64,000 bases of DNA from Neisseria sicca (GCF_017753665.1 NZ_CP072524.1:1550001-1614000); one strand, 5' to 3'. Counted from the stretch's first letter, positions 27,054-36,370 are shown. Program-made: numbers and translations. Notes: generated from the letters alone by a model not told the origin.

Positions 27054-27881
27054 TTATTTCTGGCAGTTCGGACAATAAAACGTCCCGCGCTGCCCCAAGA
27101 CTTCCTTCTGCACCAAACCGCCGCAACGGACGCAGGGTTCGTTGTGCCTGCCGTACACCGTATATTCCTGCTGGAAATAGCCGCTTTTGCCGTCGCTGTT
27201 GACAAAGTCGCGCAACGTGCTGCCGCCGGTTTCAATCGCGCGCTGCAATACCGATTTAATCGTTTCCACCAAGACGGCGCATTCTTTTTTCTTAACCTTG
27301 TCCGCAGGGCGGTGTGGCGAGATGCCCGATTTAAACAGGCTTTCGTTCGCATAAATATTGCCCACGCCGACCACGACGACATTGTCCATCAGAGCCAGCT
27401 TGACCGCGCGTTTTTGCGTTTTAAATTTTTGGTATAGATACTCGGCGGAGAAGTCGTCTGAAAGCGGCTCGGGACCCAGTTTTTCAAGAAGCGGATGATG
27501 CTCGGCAATGCCTTCATACCACAAAATCGCGCCGAACTTACGCGGGTCGTGATAGCGCAAGACTATTCCGTCCGCAAACACAATGTCCACATGATCATGT
27601 TTATCAGGATGATCAATCCGCGCATCGCCGTCCGTAAAAATCCGCAAGCTGCCCGACATACCCAGATGAATCAACAAAATACCCGTTTCAAAACCGATAA
27701 TCAGATATTTCGCCCGCCGACGACAGCTCAACACCTCCTGCCCCGCTAAAAGCTCCGCCAACTGCGGATTGATCTGCCAGCGCAGCTTGGTTTGGCGCAA
27801 CACGACATCCGCCACCTTTTTACCTTGAATATGCGGGCTGATACCGCGCAACGTCGTTTCTACCTCAGGCAATTCCGGCAT
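27054..27881 (-). CDS. mutM: formamidopyrimidine-DNA glycosylase
   Basis: 275 residues starting MPELPEVETTLRGI, with the catalytic Pro2 and Glu3. The H2TH region is NVVVVGVGNIYANESLFKSGI, and the C-terminal zinc finger is CVRCGG...CPNCQK. It excises 8-oxoguanine and formamidopyrimidines and nicks the abasic site. Length and motifs are normal. Confidence 0.96.
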   Translation of the reverse strand: MPELPEVETTLRGISPHIQGKKVADVVLRQTKLRWQINPQLAELLAGQEVLSCRRRAKYLIIGFETGILLIHLGMSGSLRIFTDGDARIDHPDKHDHVDIVFADGIVLRYHDPRKFGAILWYEGIAEHHPLLEKLGPEPLSDDFSAEYLYQKFKTQKRAVKLALMDNVVVVGVGNIYANESLFKSGISPHRPADKVKKKECAVLVETIKSVLQRAIETGGSTLRDFVNSDGKSGYFQQEYTVYGRHNEPCVRCGGLVQKEVLGQRGTFYCPNCQK

Positions 27882-28233
27882 TTTTCTTTATCCTCAAGCT
27901 AATACAGTCAACATCGCCTTTTTCAGACGACCTAAGATTCTACCGATGCCAAAGCGGCCTGACAATTTGCAACCAATCGGCTTTACAGGCAGAAAGCAGC
28001 AAATTCAAGGCAGGATGACAAATATAGAAGAGGCTATTTTTATGGAGTCAAACCTACCGTTTTCAAATATAGTGGATTAACTTTAAACCAGTACGGCGTT
28101 GCCTCGCCTTGCCGTACTATTTGTACTGTCTGCGGCTTCGTCGCCTTGTCCTGATTTAAATTTAATCCACTATATTCAGCCTCGAAAGGTCGTCTGAAAA
28201 CCAGTCATGCCGGTTTTACCAACGCCGAATTTC
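27882..28233. other. intergenic region holding a Correia element
   Basis: No gene. It contains DUS copies near 27920 and 28184 and a complete 107-bp CREE at 28068-28174. The rest is unremarkable. Confidence 0.6.
28068..28174. repeat. Correia repeat enclosed element (CREE), 107 bp
   Basis: It starts TATAGTGGATTAA and ends with the inverse (TTAATCCACTATA), including the TA duplications typical of this Neisseria mini-element. The internal sequence (GCGTTGCCTCGCCTTGCCG, GGCTTCGTCGCCTTGTCCTG) is the standard short CREE core. It differs from the copy at 42271 at only two positions. CREE ends can carry promoter or IHF-binding activity. Confidence 0.92.
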
Positions 28234-28902
28234 TCAATCCGAAATCCGCGCCGCGCCCAAAGCCACCGTCTGCGTTCCCAATATTTTTTCAAACTCCGGC
28301 AACGGCGTTACCCCCGCCATACGCTTGACTAAAACCAAACCGTACACCGCCGCGCACTGCGGCCACCACCTGTCCCCCGCCTTCTCCATAAAACGCCAAA
28401 ACCGCAGCCCCTTTTGCGAATTCACAGCAGGCAGATACACCATAAACTTTCCGAATTCCACCTCAAAATCTAAATCCGCCAACTGCTGCTTCAAAGCCGG
28501 CAAAGTCAGGCAATGCTCCTTTTTAGGCAAGCGCGTTCCATCAAACCACCTGCTGAAAAACCACAAAGATTTCGGATTAAACCCCGTTAAAACCAACCGC
28601 CCTTCAGGTTTCAACACCCTGGACGCTTCATGCAGCACTTGCGTCAGCGCAGCAGTTTCATGACTGTGCGGCATCAGCAGCACATCAATAGAATGACTTT
28701 CCCAAGCCATAGCGTCCGCCGTCATCAATACATCGCGGGGAACGGCAACCACGTTTTCAGACGATCTCAGCCATTCGCCGCCCTGTTGGACGACGGTTTG
28801 AACACCGCAAGGCGCAAACCGCTCCAAGTAATGCGCAAAAAACTGCTTTTCCCGCTCCGCCGTATAGCGGCCGATAATAGTCCGTTCAAACCATTCTTCC
28901 AT
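28234..28902 (-). CDS. class I SAM-dependent methyltransferase
   Basis: 222 residues from the ATG; a GTG one codon earlier is possible. It is a methyltransferase-11-like fold: IDVLLMPHSHETA and EASRVLKPEGRLVLTGFNPKSLWF are the recognisable motifs IV and post-IV. Motif I is weak, TVVQQGGEW instead of the usual D/ExGxG, so SAM binding should not be taken for granted. A reverse DUS with one mismatch lies inside the gene (RSSENVV). Substrate unknown. Confidence 0.75.
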   Translation of the reverse strand: MEEWFERTIIGRYTAEREKQFFAHYLERFAPCGVQTVVQQGGEWLRSSENVVAVPRDVLMTADAMAWESHSIDVLLMPHSHETAALTQVLHEASRVLKPEGRLVLTGFNPKSLWFFSRWFDGTRLPKKEHCLTLPALKQQLADLDFEVEFGKFMVYLPAVNSQKGLRFWRFMEKAGDRWWPQCAAVYGLVLVKRMAGVTPLPEFEKILGTQTVALGAARISD

Positions 28903-28997
28903 CACCCTGCCCTTTCAAAATGCTGCAACCCGCATTATAACGGCATGATGCGGCAGACCAAACCTCCATAACTTTACTTTGTTATTGAAAAGGTAAA

Positions 28998-29038
28998 AGG
29001 TCGTCTGAAAACCTATTTACTCAGTTTTCAGACGACCT
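28998..29038 (-). terminator. DUS hairpin terminator of trpB
   Basis: Inverted DUS arms with a short loop just after the trpB stop on the leftward strand. Confidence 0.65.
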
Positions 29039-29066
29039 CTTGTCTTTATCCGCTCAACGGAAATGC

Positions 29067-30269
29067 TTACAACTCAATCCCTTTCAGTTTCGCCACGGTA
29101 TTGATGTCTTTATCGCCGCGGCCGGACAGGTTGACCAGAATCACTTGGTCTTTGCCCATTTTCGGCGCGTTGGCGACTGCCCATGCAAGGGCGTGGCTGG
29201 ATTCGAGCGCGGGGATGATGCCTTCGAATCGGCACAACAAATCAAATGCTTCGAGTGCTTCGTCGTCTTTGGCGACGGTGTATTCGACGCGTTTGATGTC
29301 GTTCAGGTGGCTGTGTTCCGGGCCGATGCCGGGGTAATCCAAGCCTGCGGAAACGGAGTGCGTACCCAAAACTTGACCGTTTTCGTCCTGCATCAGGTAG
29401 CTGCGGAAGCCGTGCAATACGCCGATGGGGGCTTTGCTGGTAATCGGCGCGGCGTGATCGGGGGTGTCCACGCCCAAACCGCCGGCTTCCACGCCGACGA
29501 GGCGCACGTTTTCTTCGCCGATATACGGGTGGAACAGGCCGATGGCGTTCGAGCCGCCGCCGACGCAGGCAACGGCGACGTCGGGCTGTCTGCCGATGGC
29601 TTCCTGCATCTGCGCTTTGGCTTCGTTGCCGATAACGCATTGGAAATCGCGCACCATTTCGGGATACGGCGCGGGGCCGGCTGCGGTGCCGATGATGTAG
29701 AACGTGTCGTCCACGCGGGCGACCCATTCGCGCATGGCTTCGTTCATCGCGTCTTTCAGCGTGCGGCTGCCGCTGTCGACACTGACCACGTTTGCGCCCA
29801 ATAATTTCATGCGGAACACGTTGGGCATTTGACGCTGGATGTCGTCCGCGCCCATGTACACGTCGCAAGTCATGCCGAAGCGGGCGGCGACGGTGGCGGA
29901 AGCCACGCCGTGTTGACCCGCGCCGGTTTCGGCGATGACGCGTTTTTTGCCCATGCGGCGGGCAAGCAATGCCTGACCGATGGTGTTGTTTACCTTGTGC
30001 GCGCCTGTGTGGTTCAAGTCTTCGCGTTTCAACCAGATTTGCGCGCCGCCCAAATGCTCGGACAATCGCGCGGCATGGTAAACGGGGCTGGGGCGGCCGA
30101 CGTAGTGTTTCAAATCGCGGTGGAACTCTTCCCAAAACGACGGGTCGTTTTTCGCTGCTTTATAGGCATCCGCCAGCTCTTGCAAGGCGGGAATCAGGGT
30201 CTCGGAGACATAAAGCCCGCCGTGTTCGCCGAAAAAGCCCTTCTCGTCGGGCGCTTGGTAGTTTTTCAT
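29067..30269 (-). CDS. trpB: tryptophan synthase beta chain
   Basis: 400 residues, full length. The PLP lysine lies in KREDLNHTGAHKVNN. The phosphate-binding loop is CVGGGSNAIG, and GPEHSHLND is the conserved C-terminal region. It condenses indole and serine to tryptophan with TrpA, whose gene is not in this window; split trp genes are usual in Neisseria. AAGGAAG precedes the ATG. No trp leader peptide was seen. Confidence 0.97.
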   Translation of the reverse strand: MKNYQAPDEKGFFGEHGGLYVSETLIPALQELADAYKAAKNDPSFWEEFHRDLKHYVGRPSPVYHAARLSEHLGGAQIWLKREDLNHTGAHKVNNTIGQALLARRMGKKRVIAETGAGQHGVASATVAARFGMTCDVYMGADDIQRQMPNVFRMKLLGANVVSVDSGSRTLKDAMNEAMREWVARVDDTFYIIGTAAGPAPYPEMVRDFQCVIGNEAKAQMQEAIGRQPDVAVACVGGGSNAIGLFHPYIGEENVRLVGVEAGGLGVDTPDHAAPITSKAPIGVLHGFRSYLMQDENGQVLGTHSVSAGLDYPGIGPEHSHLNDIKRVEYTVAKDDEALEAFDLLCRFEGIIPALESSHALAWAVANAPKMGKDQVILVNLSGRGDKDINTVAKLKGIEL

Positions 30270-30427
30270 CGGATTTCTTCCTTGTTTGTTTTTTCAGACG
30301 ACCTCTCGGTTTAAGAAGGTCGTCTGAAAGGGAAAATTGTCAGCAATTATAGCGGTTTTTTACGCTTTGTCGCAGGGTTTTGCCGGAATACGGATGCCGG
30401 TTTTACGTCATTGAAACCGTATTAGCC

Positions 30428-30474
30428 AAAAGGTCGTCTGAAAACCCTGTTTCAAGTTTTCAGACGACCTTTTT
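30428..30474 (-). terminator. DUS hairpin terminator of fumarase gene
   Basis: Inverted AAAAGGTCGTCTGAAAAC arms with a loop of about 10 bases after the fumarase stop on the leftward strand. Confidence 0.7.
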
Positions 30475-30492
30475 CAACCTGGCATCAAGGCA

Positions 30493-32016
30493 TTAGGACT
30501 CGACGGGGATGATGCCGATTTTTGCCTGCCATTTGCGTGGGGCGGTGGCGTGGATGGACTCGCCTTTGCTGTCCACAGCGACGGTTACGGGCATGTCTTT
30601 GACTTCAAACTCGTAAACTGCTTCCATGCCCAATTCGGGGAACGCCAAGACTTTGGAGGATTTGATGGCTTTTGCCACGAGGTATGCCGCGCCGCCGACT
30701 GCCATGAGGTACACGGCTTTGTTGTCGGCAATGGCTTCGCAGGTGGCTGCGCCGCGCTCGGACTTGCCGATCATGCCCAAGAGGCCGGTTTGTTCGAGCA
30801 TTTGGCGGGTGAATTTGTCCATGCGGGTGGCGGTGGTCGGACCTGCGGGACCGACGACTTCGTCGCCGACCGGATCAACGGGGCCGACGTAGTAAATCAG
30901 GCGGTTGGTGAAATCGACGGGCAACTCTTCGCCTTTGTCGAGCATATCGACGAGGCGTTTGTGCGCGGCATCGCGGCCGGTGAGGATTTTACCGTTCAGC
31001 AGCAATACGTCGCCGGTTTTCCAGCTGGCAACTTCTTCTTTGGTCAGTTTATCGACATCGATGCGTTTGCCGTTGTCGGGGCTGTAAGTCAAATCTGGCC
31101 AGTCTTCAACGCGCGGCGGGGTCAGTTCGACCGGACCGGAGCCGTCCAATTCGAATTCGACGTGGCGGGTGGCGGCGCAGTTCGGAATCATGGCAATCGG
31201 TTTGGATGCGGCATGGGTCGGGTAATCGAGGATTTTGACGTCCAACACGGTGGTCAGACCGCCCAAACCTTGTGCGCCGATGCCCAGCGCGTTGACTTTT
31301 TCAAAGAGTTCGAGGCGCAGGGCTTCGGTGGTGGACAATTCTGCGCCTGACGCAGCTTTTTCCTGCAACTCTTGAATGTCGATGTGGCTCATCAGGGATT
31401 CTTTCGCCATCAGTACGGCTTTTTCGGGCGTGCCGCCGATACCGATGCCCAAGATGCCGGGAGGACACCAGCCCGCGCCCATGGTCGGGATGGTTTTCAA
31501 TACCCAATCGACGATGTTGTCGGACGGATTGAGCATGGCGAGTTTGGATTTGTTTTCCGAGCCGCCGCCTTTTGCCGCGCAGGTTACTTCGACTTTATCA
31601 CCCGGCACGATGCTCATGTGGATGACGGCGGGGGTGTTGTCTTTGGTGTTTTGGCGTTTGCCGGCAGGGTCGGCGAGGACGGAAGCGCGCAGGGTGTTGC
31701 CTTCCCAAGTGTAGGCGCGGCGTACGCCTTCGTTAACCATCTCTTCCACGCTCATGTCCGCATCCCATTGGACGTTCATGCCGACTTTGAGGAAAACGGT
31801 TGCGATACCGGTATCTTGACAGATGGGTCGGTTGTTTTCCGCACACATGCGGCTGTTGACCAAAATCTGCGTCATCGCGTCTTTGGCGGCGGGATTTTCT
31901 TCCTTCTGCCACGCCTTATAGAGTGCGTCGATGTAGTCTTTCGGATGGTAATAGCTGATGAATTGGAAGGCATCGCAGATACTTTGGATAAAGTCTTCTT
32001 GCTTGATGACGGTCAT
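30493..32016 (-). CDS. class I fumarate hydratase ([4Fe-4S])
   Basis: 507 residues of the iron-sulfur class I fumarase family. N-terminal cluster region NRPICQDTGIATVFLKVG holds a ligand Cys, and further ligands lie in TCAAKGGGSENKSKL and MIPNCAATRHVEFELDG-type blocks. GPTTATRMDKFTRQMLEQTG and the later WQAKIGIIPVE close the beta-domain. It interconverts fumarate and malate. AGGA precedes the ATG. The gene is divergent from the predicted NADH-fumarate oxidoreductase operon across an 825-bp gap, which suggests a shared anaerobic dicarboxylate role; this is inferred. Confidence 0.92.
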   Translation of the reverse strand: MTVIKQEDFIQSICDAFQFISYYHPKDYIDALYKAWQKEENPAAKDAMTQILVNSRMCAENNRPICQDTGIATVFLKVGMNVQWDADMSVEEMVNEGVRRAYTWEGNTLRASVLADPAGKRQNTKDNTPAVIHMSIVPGDKVEVTCAAKGGGSENKSKLAMLNPSDNIVDWVLKTIPTMGAGWCPPGILGIGIGGTPEKAVLMAKESLMSHIDIQELQEKAASGAELSTTEALRLELFEKVNALGIGAQGLGGLTTVLDVKILDYPTHAASKPIAMIPNCAATRHVEFELDGSGPVELTPPRVEDWPDLTYSPDNGKRIDVDKLTKEEVASWKTGDVLLLNGKILTGRDAAHKRLVDMLDKGEELPVDFTNRLIYYVGPVDPVGDEVVGPAGPTTATRMDKFTRQMLEQTGLLGMIGKSERGAATCEAIADNKAVYLMAVGGAAYLVAKAIKSSKVLAFPELGMEAVYEFEVKDMPVTVAVDSKGESIHATAPRKWQAKIGIIPVES

Positions 32017-32841
32017 GATTGTGTTCCTTTTCTCATGGTAGGGAGGGTTTGTTCACTTTTTATAGATGTCGTTTTTCAGACGACCTTAATCGGTGTAATA
32101 GTGCTGTCAATCGATATGAGGCGACAATATGATTTTTATAATCCATTGATTTTCATAAAACTTAATAACCTATCATTTCACTCGGATGATGATAACGGAT
32201 ATTGTCGGCAATATTTACCGGAAGAAATAAAACTACAATTAATCTGTCCACTCAAATTCCAAAGGATCGTCTGAAAAGACTGGATTCACCGCCGTAATGA
32301 ACCTTACTAATAACATGAATTTAAAAAGAAAAAATTACTTTTCAGACAACCTGTCTTTCTTTTTTCAACCATACACAAATGTAAAAGCCGTGTCATTCTA
32401 CCTATGATGATTTTTGATGGAAGTCAAACTTAGCTACTTTTCTGAAATTTTATAACACCATTTGCATTTACTTACACTTAACAAATTTATTCAATAAATA
32501 CATAGATATATACTTTTATATCAAACACTTAATAATGATATTTACTCGTATTTCAAAACGGTTTTTAGCAGTTATTCCTTTATCGTAAGTTTATTTTATC
32601 TTACAAAATAACAAGATGACACAAAGGTCGTCTGAAAACCGCTGTTTTTTGTTCACAATCCGCTCCTACCCTGCCTTTAAGACTCCGCCATCATCAAAAA
32701 ATCTAAATTCTGATACACTAACAAAAGACAGTCAGACATTGATTTATAAGATGTTTCCTGAAAAATATACGCAACTCTAAAAAATTTGTAATAAAAATAC
32801 ACACATCCGATTTCCCCTATCTCATTCCACAGGACACTACC
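32017..32841. other. 825-bp AT-rich divergent regulatory region
   Basis: The longest gene-free stretch. It is much more AT-rich than its surroundings, with DUS copies near 32075, 32263 and 32623, and no open frame of credible quality. It lies between the class I fumarase gene and the redox operon. One FNR-like palindrome (TTGAT-N4-ATAAA) sits at 32146-32159. A small RNA is possible but not shown. Confidence 0.5.
32146..32159. promoter_or_regulatory. weak FNR-like site
   Basis: TTGATTTTCATAAA matches the FNR consensus TTGAT-N4-ATCAA at 9 of 10 informative positions, about 130 bp upstream of the fumarase start. Single-site eye match in an AT-rich region; could be chance. Confidence 0.25.
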
Positions 32842-33480
32842 ATGAGTGAAAACTTGTTAACCCTGACCATAGACGGCCACGAGGTCAAAGCCTCCGCCGA
32901 CTCGTCAATCATTCAGGCCTATGCCCGTTCCGGCAGCGCGATTACCGCCAACGTCGGTTGTATGGGGCAAGGCGTGTGCGGTTCGTGTCGCTGCATGATC
33001 CGCAAGGAAGGCGAGCGTGAGGTAACGACTGCATTGGCGTGTGAAACCAAAGTCGAAGAAGGGATGCAGGTCAGCTTCTTGGACTACTTCATTCCCGAGC
33101 ATATCCACTATTACGACGTGAGCGAGGTCGGCGACGGCTGGAACTGGCTGGACGACACCGCCAAAATCTTCCCCGAAGCGCAACACTGCCGTCATTGCGG
33201 CGGCTGCAACCGCGCCTGCCCCAAAGGTTTAGAAGTGGAAAACGGCGTGGCGCAAGTGGTATCGGGCGATTTCGGCGCGGCTGCGCTGACCTTCGACCAA
33301 TGCGTGATGTGCAACCTCTGCACCCTTTCCTGCCCCGAACACATCCGTCCGAACCACTTGGGTCTGTTCGCCCGCCGCATGAAAGCGGCGCGCACGCTGC
33401 GTCCGGTGGATTTGATGCGCCGCCTGCGCGAAATCGACAGCGGCAAAATGAAAGTCGAATTTGAAGAGGAGGCAATGTGA
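32842..33480 (+). CDS. FrdB-like iron-sulfur protein of NADH-linked redox complex
   Basis: 212 residues. The N-terminal ferredoxin-like domain has Cys40, Cys46, Cys49 and Cys67 (CX5CX2CX17C) for a [2Fe-2S] cluster. Two C-terminal ferredoxin motifs follow: Cys116/119/122/126 (CRHCGGCNRACP) and Cys154/157/160/164 (CVMCNLCTLSCP), for two [4Fe-4S] clusters. The order resembles SdhB/FrdB, but both distal motifs are full 4Fe-4S types and there is no membrane anchor partner gene. It should carry electrons between the NuoF-like and flavoprotein subunits encoded downstream. AGGA precedes the ATG. The stop overlaps the next start by one base. Confidence 0.85.
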   Translation: MSENLLTLTIDGHEVKASADSSIIQAYARSGSAITANVGCMGQGVCGSCRCMIRKEGEREVTTALACETKVEEGMQVSFLDYFIPEHIHYYDVSEVGDGWNWLDDTAKIFPEAQHCRHCGGCNRACPKGLEVENGVAQVVSGDFGAAALTFDQCVMCNLCTLSCPEHIRPNHLGLFARRMKAARTLRPVDLMRRLREIDSGKMKVEFEEEAM

Positions 33481-35108
33481 TGGCGAACGAAATCCAAGGC
33501 ATAGACTATGAAACCGCCCTTGCCAACCTGCGCGCTTCCTCATTGGAACTGCGCGGCGACTTGCCGGAAAAAAACGAATTGTTGAGCCAGTTTCACCCCG
33601 ACTATCAGGCCAATGCGCGCGTCAAACTGCCCATCGGCCCGAACACGGGCGATTACTGCCATCCTGATTTGGCGAAACTGCTGATCAGCCATCCCCTGAT
33701 TGACGACTATGATTTGTCGGGCGCGGAACACTTGAACACCGACGTGCTGGTTATCGGCGGCGGCGGTGCGGGCGCGGCAGCGGCGTTATCTGCGACCGAG
33801 GCAGGCGCGCGCGTGATTATGGCAAACAAGCTGCGTATCGGCGACAGCAATACCGTGATGGCCGAAGGCGGCATTCAGGCGGCGGTCGGCGCGGAAGACA
33901 GCTTGCAGCAACACTTTGACGACACCATCAAAGGCGGTCACAACGCAGGCAAGAAAGAATTGGTGGCGCAAATGGTTACCGACGCGCCGTCCGCCATCCG
34001 CTGGCTGATCGGCTTGGGCATGACTTTCGACCTTGCTAAAGGCGCGGACAGCAACGGCATGTTGAGCCGCAAACGTGCAGGCGGTACGACCGTGCCGCGC
34101 ATCCTGAGCTACCGCGACTTCACAGGTCTCGAAATGATGCGCGTACTGCGCGAGGCGGTCGAACTCGACGAAAACATCACCCAGCTCAACCGCCACCCCG
34201 CCATCGAACTATTGTCGGACGAACACGGTCGCTGCGTCGGCGCGATTTTGTACGATTTGGAAAAACGCTCTTTGGTATTGGTTCACGCCAAAGCCGTGGT
34301 CTTGGCAACCGGCGGCAGCGGACGCCTGCATTTGCAGGGTTTCGCCACTTCCAACCACTACGGCGCAACCGCCGACGGTCTGGTGATGGCATACCGCATC
34401 GGCGCGAAACTGCGCGACATCGATTCATTCCAATACCATCCGACCGGCGTTGCCCATCCGCCGCACTTGGCAGGCGCGCTGATTTCCGAAGCCGTGCGTT
34501 CCGCAGGGACCAAACTGGTCAACGGTTTGGGCGAGCGTTTCGTTGACGAATTGCAGCCGCGCGACGTTGTTGCCGCCGCCATTTTGCGCGAGTGCCGCGA
34601 AGGCCGCGGCGTAGTACGCGACGGACAGGTCGGCGTGTTCCTCGACACCCCGCGCCTGATTGAAAACGATCCTGATGTGTTGAACCGTTTGGTTACGCTC
34701 GGCCACGTCGCCCATAAATGCGGCATCGACCCCGCCGTCGAGCCTGTAATGATTCATCCGACCCTGCACTACCAAAACGGCGGCGTCGAAATCAACGGCG
34801 ACGGCGCGACCTGTGTCGAAGGCCTCTATTGCGCCGGTGAAGTAACCGGCGGCATCCACGGCCGCAACCGCCTGATGGGCAATGCACTTTTAGACATTAT
34901 CAGCTTCGGCCGCCGTGCCGGTAAAGCCGCGGCAAATTGCGGCCTACCGTTGAAAAAAGTACGCGGCGGTGTCGGTCACGTCCACGACCTGCAACGCGAA
35001 ATGACCCGCGCCGGTCTGACCAGCGACATCAAAGCCCCCATTTTATATCCCGACTACGGCAAATTCGATTTGCGCGAACACGCCGGTTTACAGGAGCAAC
35101 AATCATGA
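33480..35108 (+). CDS. FrdA/SdhA-like flavoprotein (fumarate reductase)
   Basis: 542 residues from MANEIQGIDY (GAGGAGG at good spacing; a GTG one codon earlier is possible). About 85 N-terminal residues precede the FAD-binding GGGGAGAAAALSATEAG. Fumarate-site residues are present: His320 in QYHPTG, Arg361 in ELQPRDVVA, His430 in PTLHYQNGG and Arg464 in GRNRLMGNALLDI. At the position where Frd/Sdh attach FAD covalently through His (SHTVAAEGG) it has DSNTVMAEGG, so FAD is probably noncovalent, as in L-aspartate oxidase and soluble fumarate reductases. I infer fumarate reduction with electrons from the coupled FeS and NADH subunits. Confidence 0.85.
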   Translation: MANEIQGIDYETALANLRASSLELRGDLPEKNELLSQFHPDYQANARVKLPIGPNTGDYCHPDLAKLLISHPLIDDYDLSGAEHLNTDVLVIGGGGAGAAAALSATEAGARVIMANKLRIGDSNTVMAEGGIQAAVGAEDSLQQHFDDTIKGGHNAGKKELVAQMVTDAPSAIRWLIGLGMTFDLAKGADSNGMLSRKRAGGTTVPRILSYRDFTGLEMMRVLREAVELDENITQLNRHPAIELLSDEHGRCVGAILYDLEKRSLVLVHAKAVVLATGGSGRLHLQGFATSNHYGATADGLVMAYRIGAKLRDIDSFQYHPTGVAHPPHLAGALISEAVRSAGTKLVNGLGERFVDELQPRDVVAAAILRECREGRGVVRDGQVGVFLDTPRLIENDPDVLNRLVTLGHVAHKCGIDPAVEPVMIHPTLHYQNGGVEINGDGATCVEGLYCAGEVTGGIHGRNRLMGNALLDIISFGRRAGKAAANCGLPLKKVRGGVGHVHDLQREMTRAGLTSDIKAPILYPDYGKFDLREHAGLQEQQS

Positions 35109-36358
35109 ATCAAGCCAATCAAAACTTACTGCATCCTTCCCGCCAAGTCGGCGCAGATTTAGCCGCGTGGCGCAAAGTTGGCGGCGGCGAAGGTCTGCTG
35201 GCTGCGCTTGCCGATCCTCAAAGCATTGTTTCCAAACTGCAAGATGCCAACCTTTGCGGTATGGGCGGTGCAGGTTTCCCAACTTGGCGCAAATGGGAGG
35301 CCGCCGTTGCCGCCCAAAGCAAAAATGGCGACAAATACGTCGTCTGCAATGCCAACGAAGACGAACCGGGTACATTTAAAGACCGCGTACTGCTGGCAAA
35401 TACGCCGCACCAAGTCATCGAAGGCGTCCTGATTGCCGCCGTTGCCTGCCGTGCCAACAAAGCGATTTTGTACGTCAACCCTCATCAAACCGAATCCATC
35501 GCTTCCATCACACCGGCCATCGAGCAATGGAAAAACAGCGATTTGTTTATCCGCATCGAAAACTACTTGGGTAAACCTTTAGACTTGCAACTGGTTGAAA
35601 CTTCAGGCCGTTATATCGGCGGCGAAGAAACTGCCGTGATTTCATGGCTGGAAGGAGGTTTCCCCTTCCCGCGCCGCAAGCCGCCTTTCCCAGCCGAAAG
35701 CGGTGTCAACGGTGAGCCGACCCTTATCAACAATACCGAAACCTTCGCCAATATTCCGCAAATCCTTGCTAAAGGTGCGGAATGGTACAAATCTTTGGGT
35801 TTGGGCGATGCGGCCGGTACGAAACTCTACTCGCTCTCCGGCGATGTATTGAACCCGGGCCTGTACGAACTGCCGATGGGCACGACCCTGCAATCGCTGA
35901 TTTACGATCACGGCGGCGGTATGCTCGAAGGCCGTACGTTTAAAGCCGTCTTCACCGGCGGCCCGTCCAATACGCTTTTGACCGTAAAAGATTTGGATGT
36001 GCCTTTGGACTTCGTTTCCGTACGCGAACGCAAATCCAGCCTCGGCACGGGCGCGATGATTGTGATTTCCGAAGGAACCAGCGTCGTGCGCAAAGTGGCT
36101 GAGTATGTGGAATTTTTTGCGTCCAACTCATGCGGACAATGCCCGCCATGCAAAGGCGGCACGTTCCAACTTTCACGCCTGCTCAACCGCGTGGATACCG
36201 GCATCGGCACTTCAGACGACCTCCGCGCCCTGCAAAGCCTGTGCCAACTGCTGCCCCGAAGCGGCCGCTGCGGCCTGATCGACGGCGCGGTTACCGTGTT
36301 GCAAAGCTCGCTGCGCACCTTCCCCGAAGAGTACGGACTGCCGGCGGAGCAGGATTAA
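35105..36358 (+). CDS. NuoF-like NADH-binding subunit
   Basis: 417 residues from the ATG at 35105, which overlaps the previous stop (ATGA) and has AGGAG upstream; longer frames upstream are shadows. NuoF hallmarks: FMN/NADH site GMGGAGFPTWRKWEA (about 52-66), CNANEDEPGTFKDR (81-94), GRYIGGEETAVISWLEGG, and C-terminal Cys343/346/349 (SCGQCPPC) with Cys389 for a [4Fe-4S] cluster. It has no NuoE-type thioredoxin domain. It should oxidise NADH and pass electrons through the FrdB-like protein. No other nuo genes are here, so this is not respiratory complex I. Confidence 0.87.
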   Translation: MNQANQNLLHPSRQVGADLAAWRKVGGGEGLLAALADPQSIVSKLQDANLCGMGGAGFPTWRKWEAAVAAQSKNGDKYVVCNANEDEPGTFKDRVLLANTPHQVIEGVLIAAVACRANKAILYVNPHQTESIASITPAIEQWKNSDLFIRIENYLGKPLDLQLVETSGRYIGGEETAVISWLEGGFPFPRRKPPFPAESGVNGEPTLINNTETFANIPQILAKGAEWYKSLGLGDAAGTKLYSLSGDVLNPGLYELPMGTTLQSLIYDHGGGMLEGRTFKAVFTGGPSNTLLTVKDLDVPLDFVSVRERKSSLGTGAMIVISEGTSVVRKVAEYVEFFASNSCGQCPPCKGGTFQLSRLLNRVDTGIGTSDDLRALQSLCQLLPRSGRCGLIDGAVTVLQSSLRTFPEEYGLPAEQD

Positions 36359-36370
36359 TCCGATACGGGG

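Noticed and set aside
33477..33482. GTG start one codon upstream of the flavoprotein ATG
   Set aside because: Spacing from GAGGAGG is better for the ATG; the difference is one residue.
32842..36358. Part of respiratory complex I
   Set aside because: Only a NuoF-like subunit is present; NuoE, NuoG and membrane subunits are absent and the partner is an FrdA-like protein.
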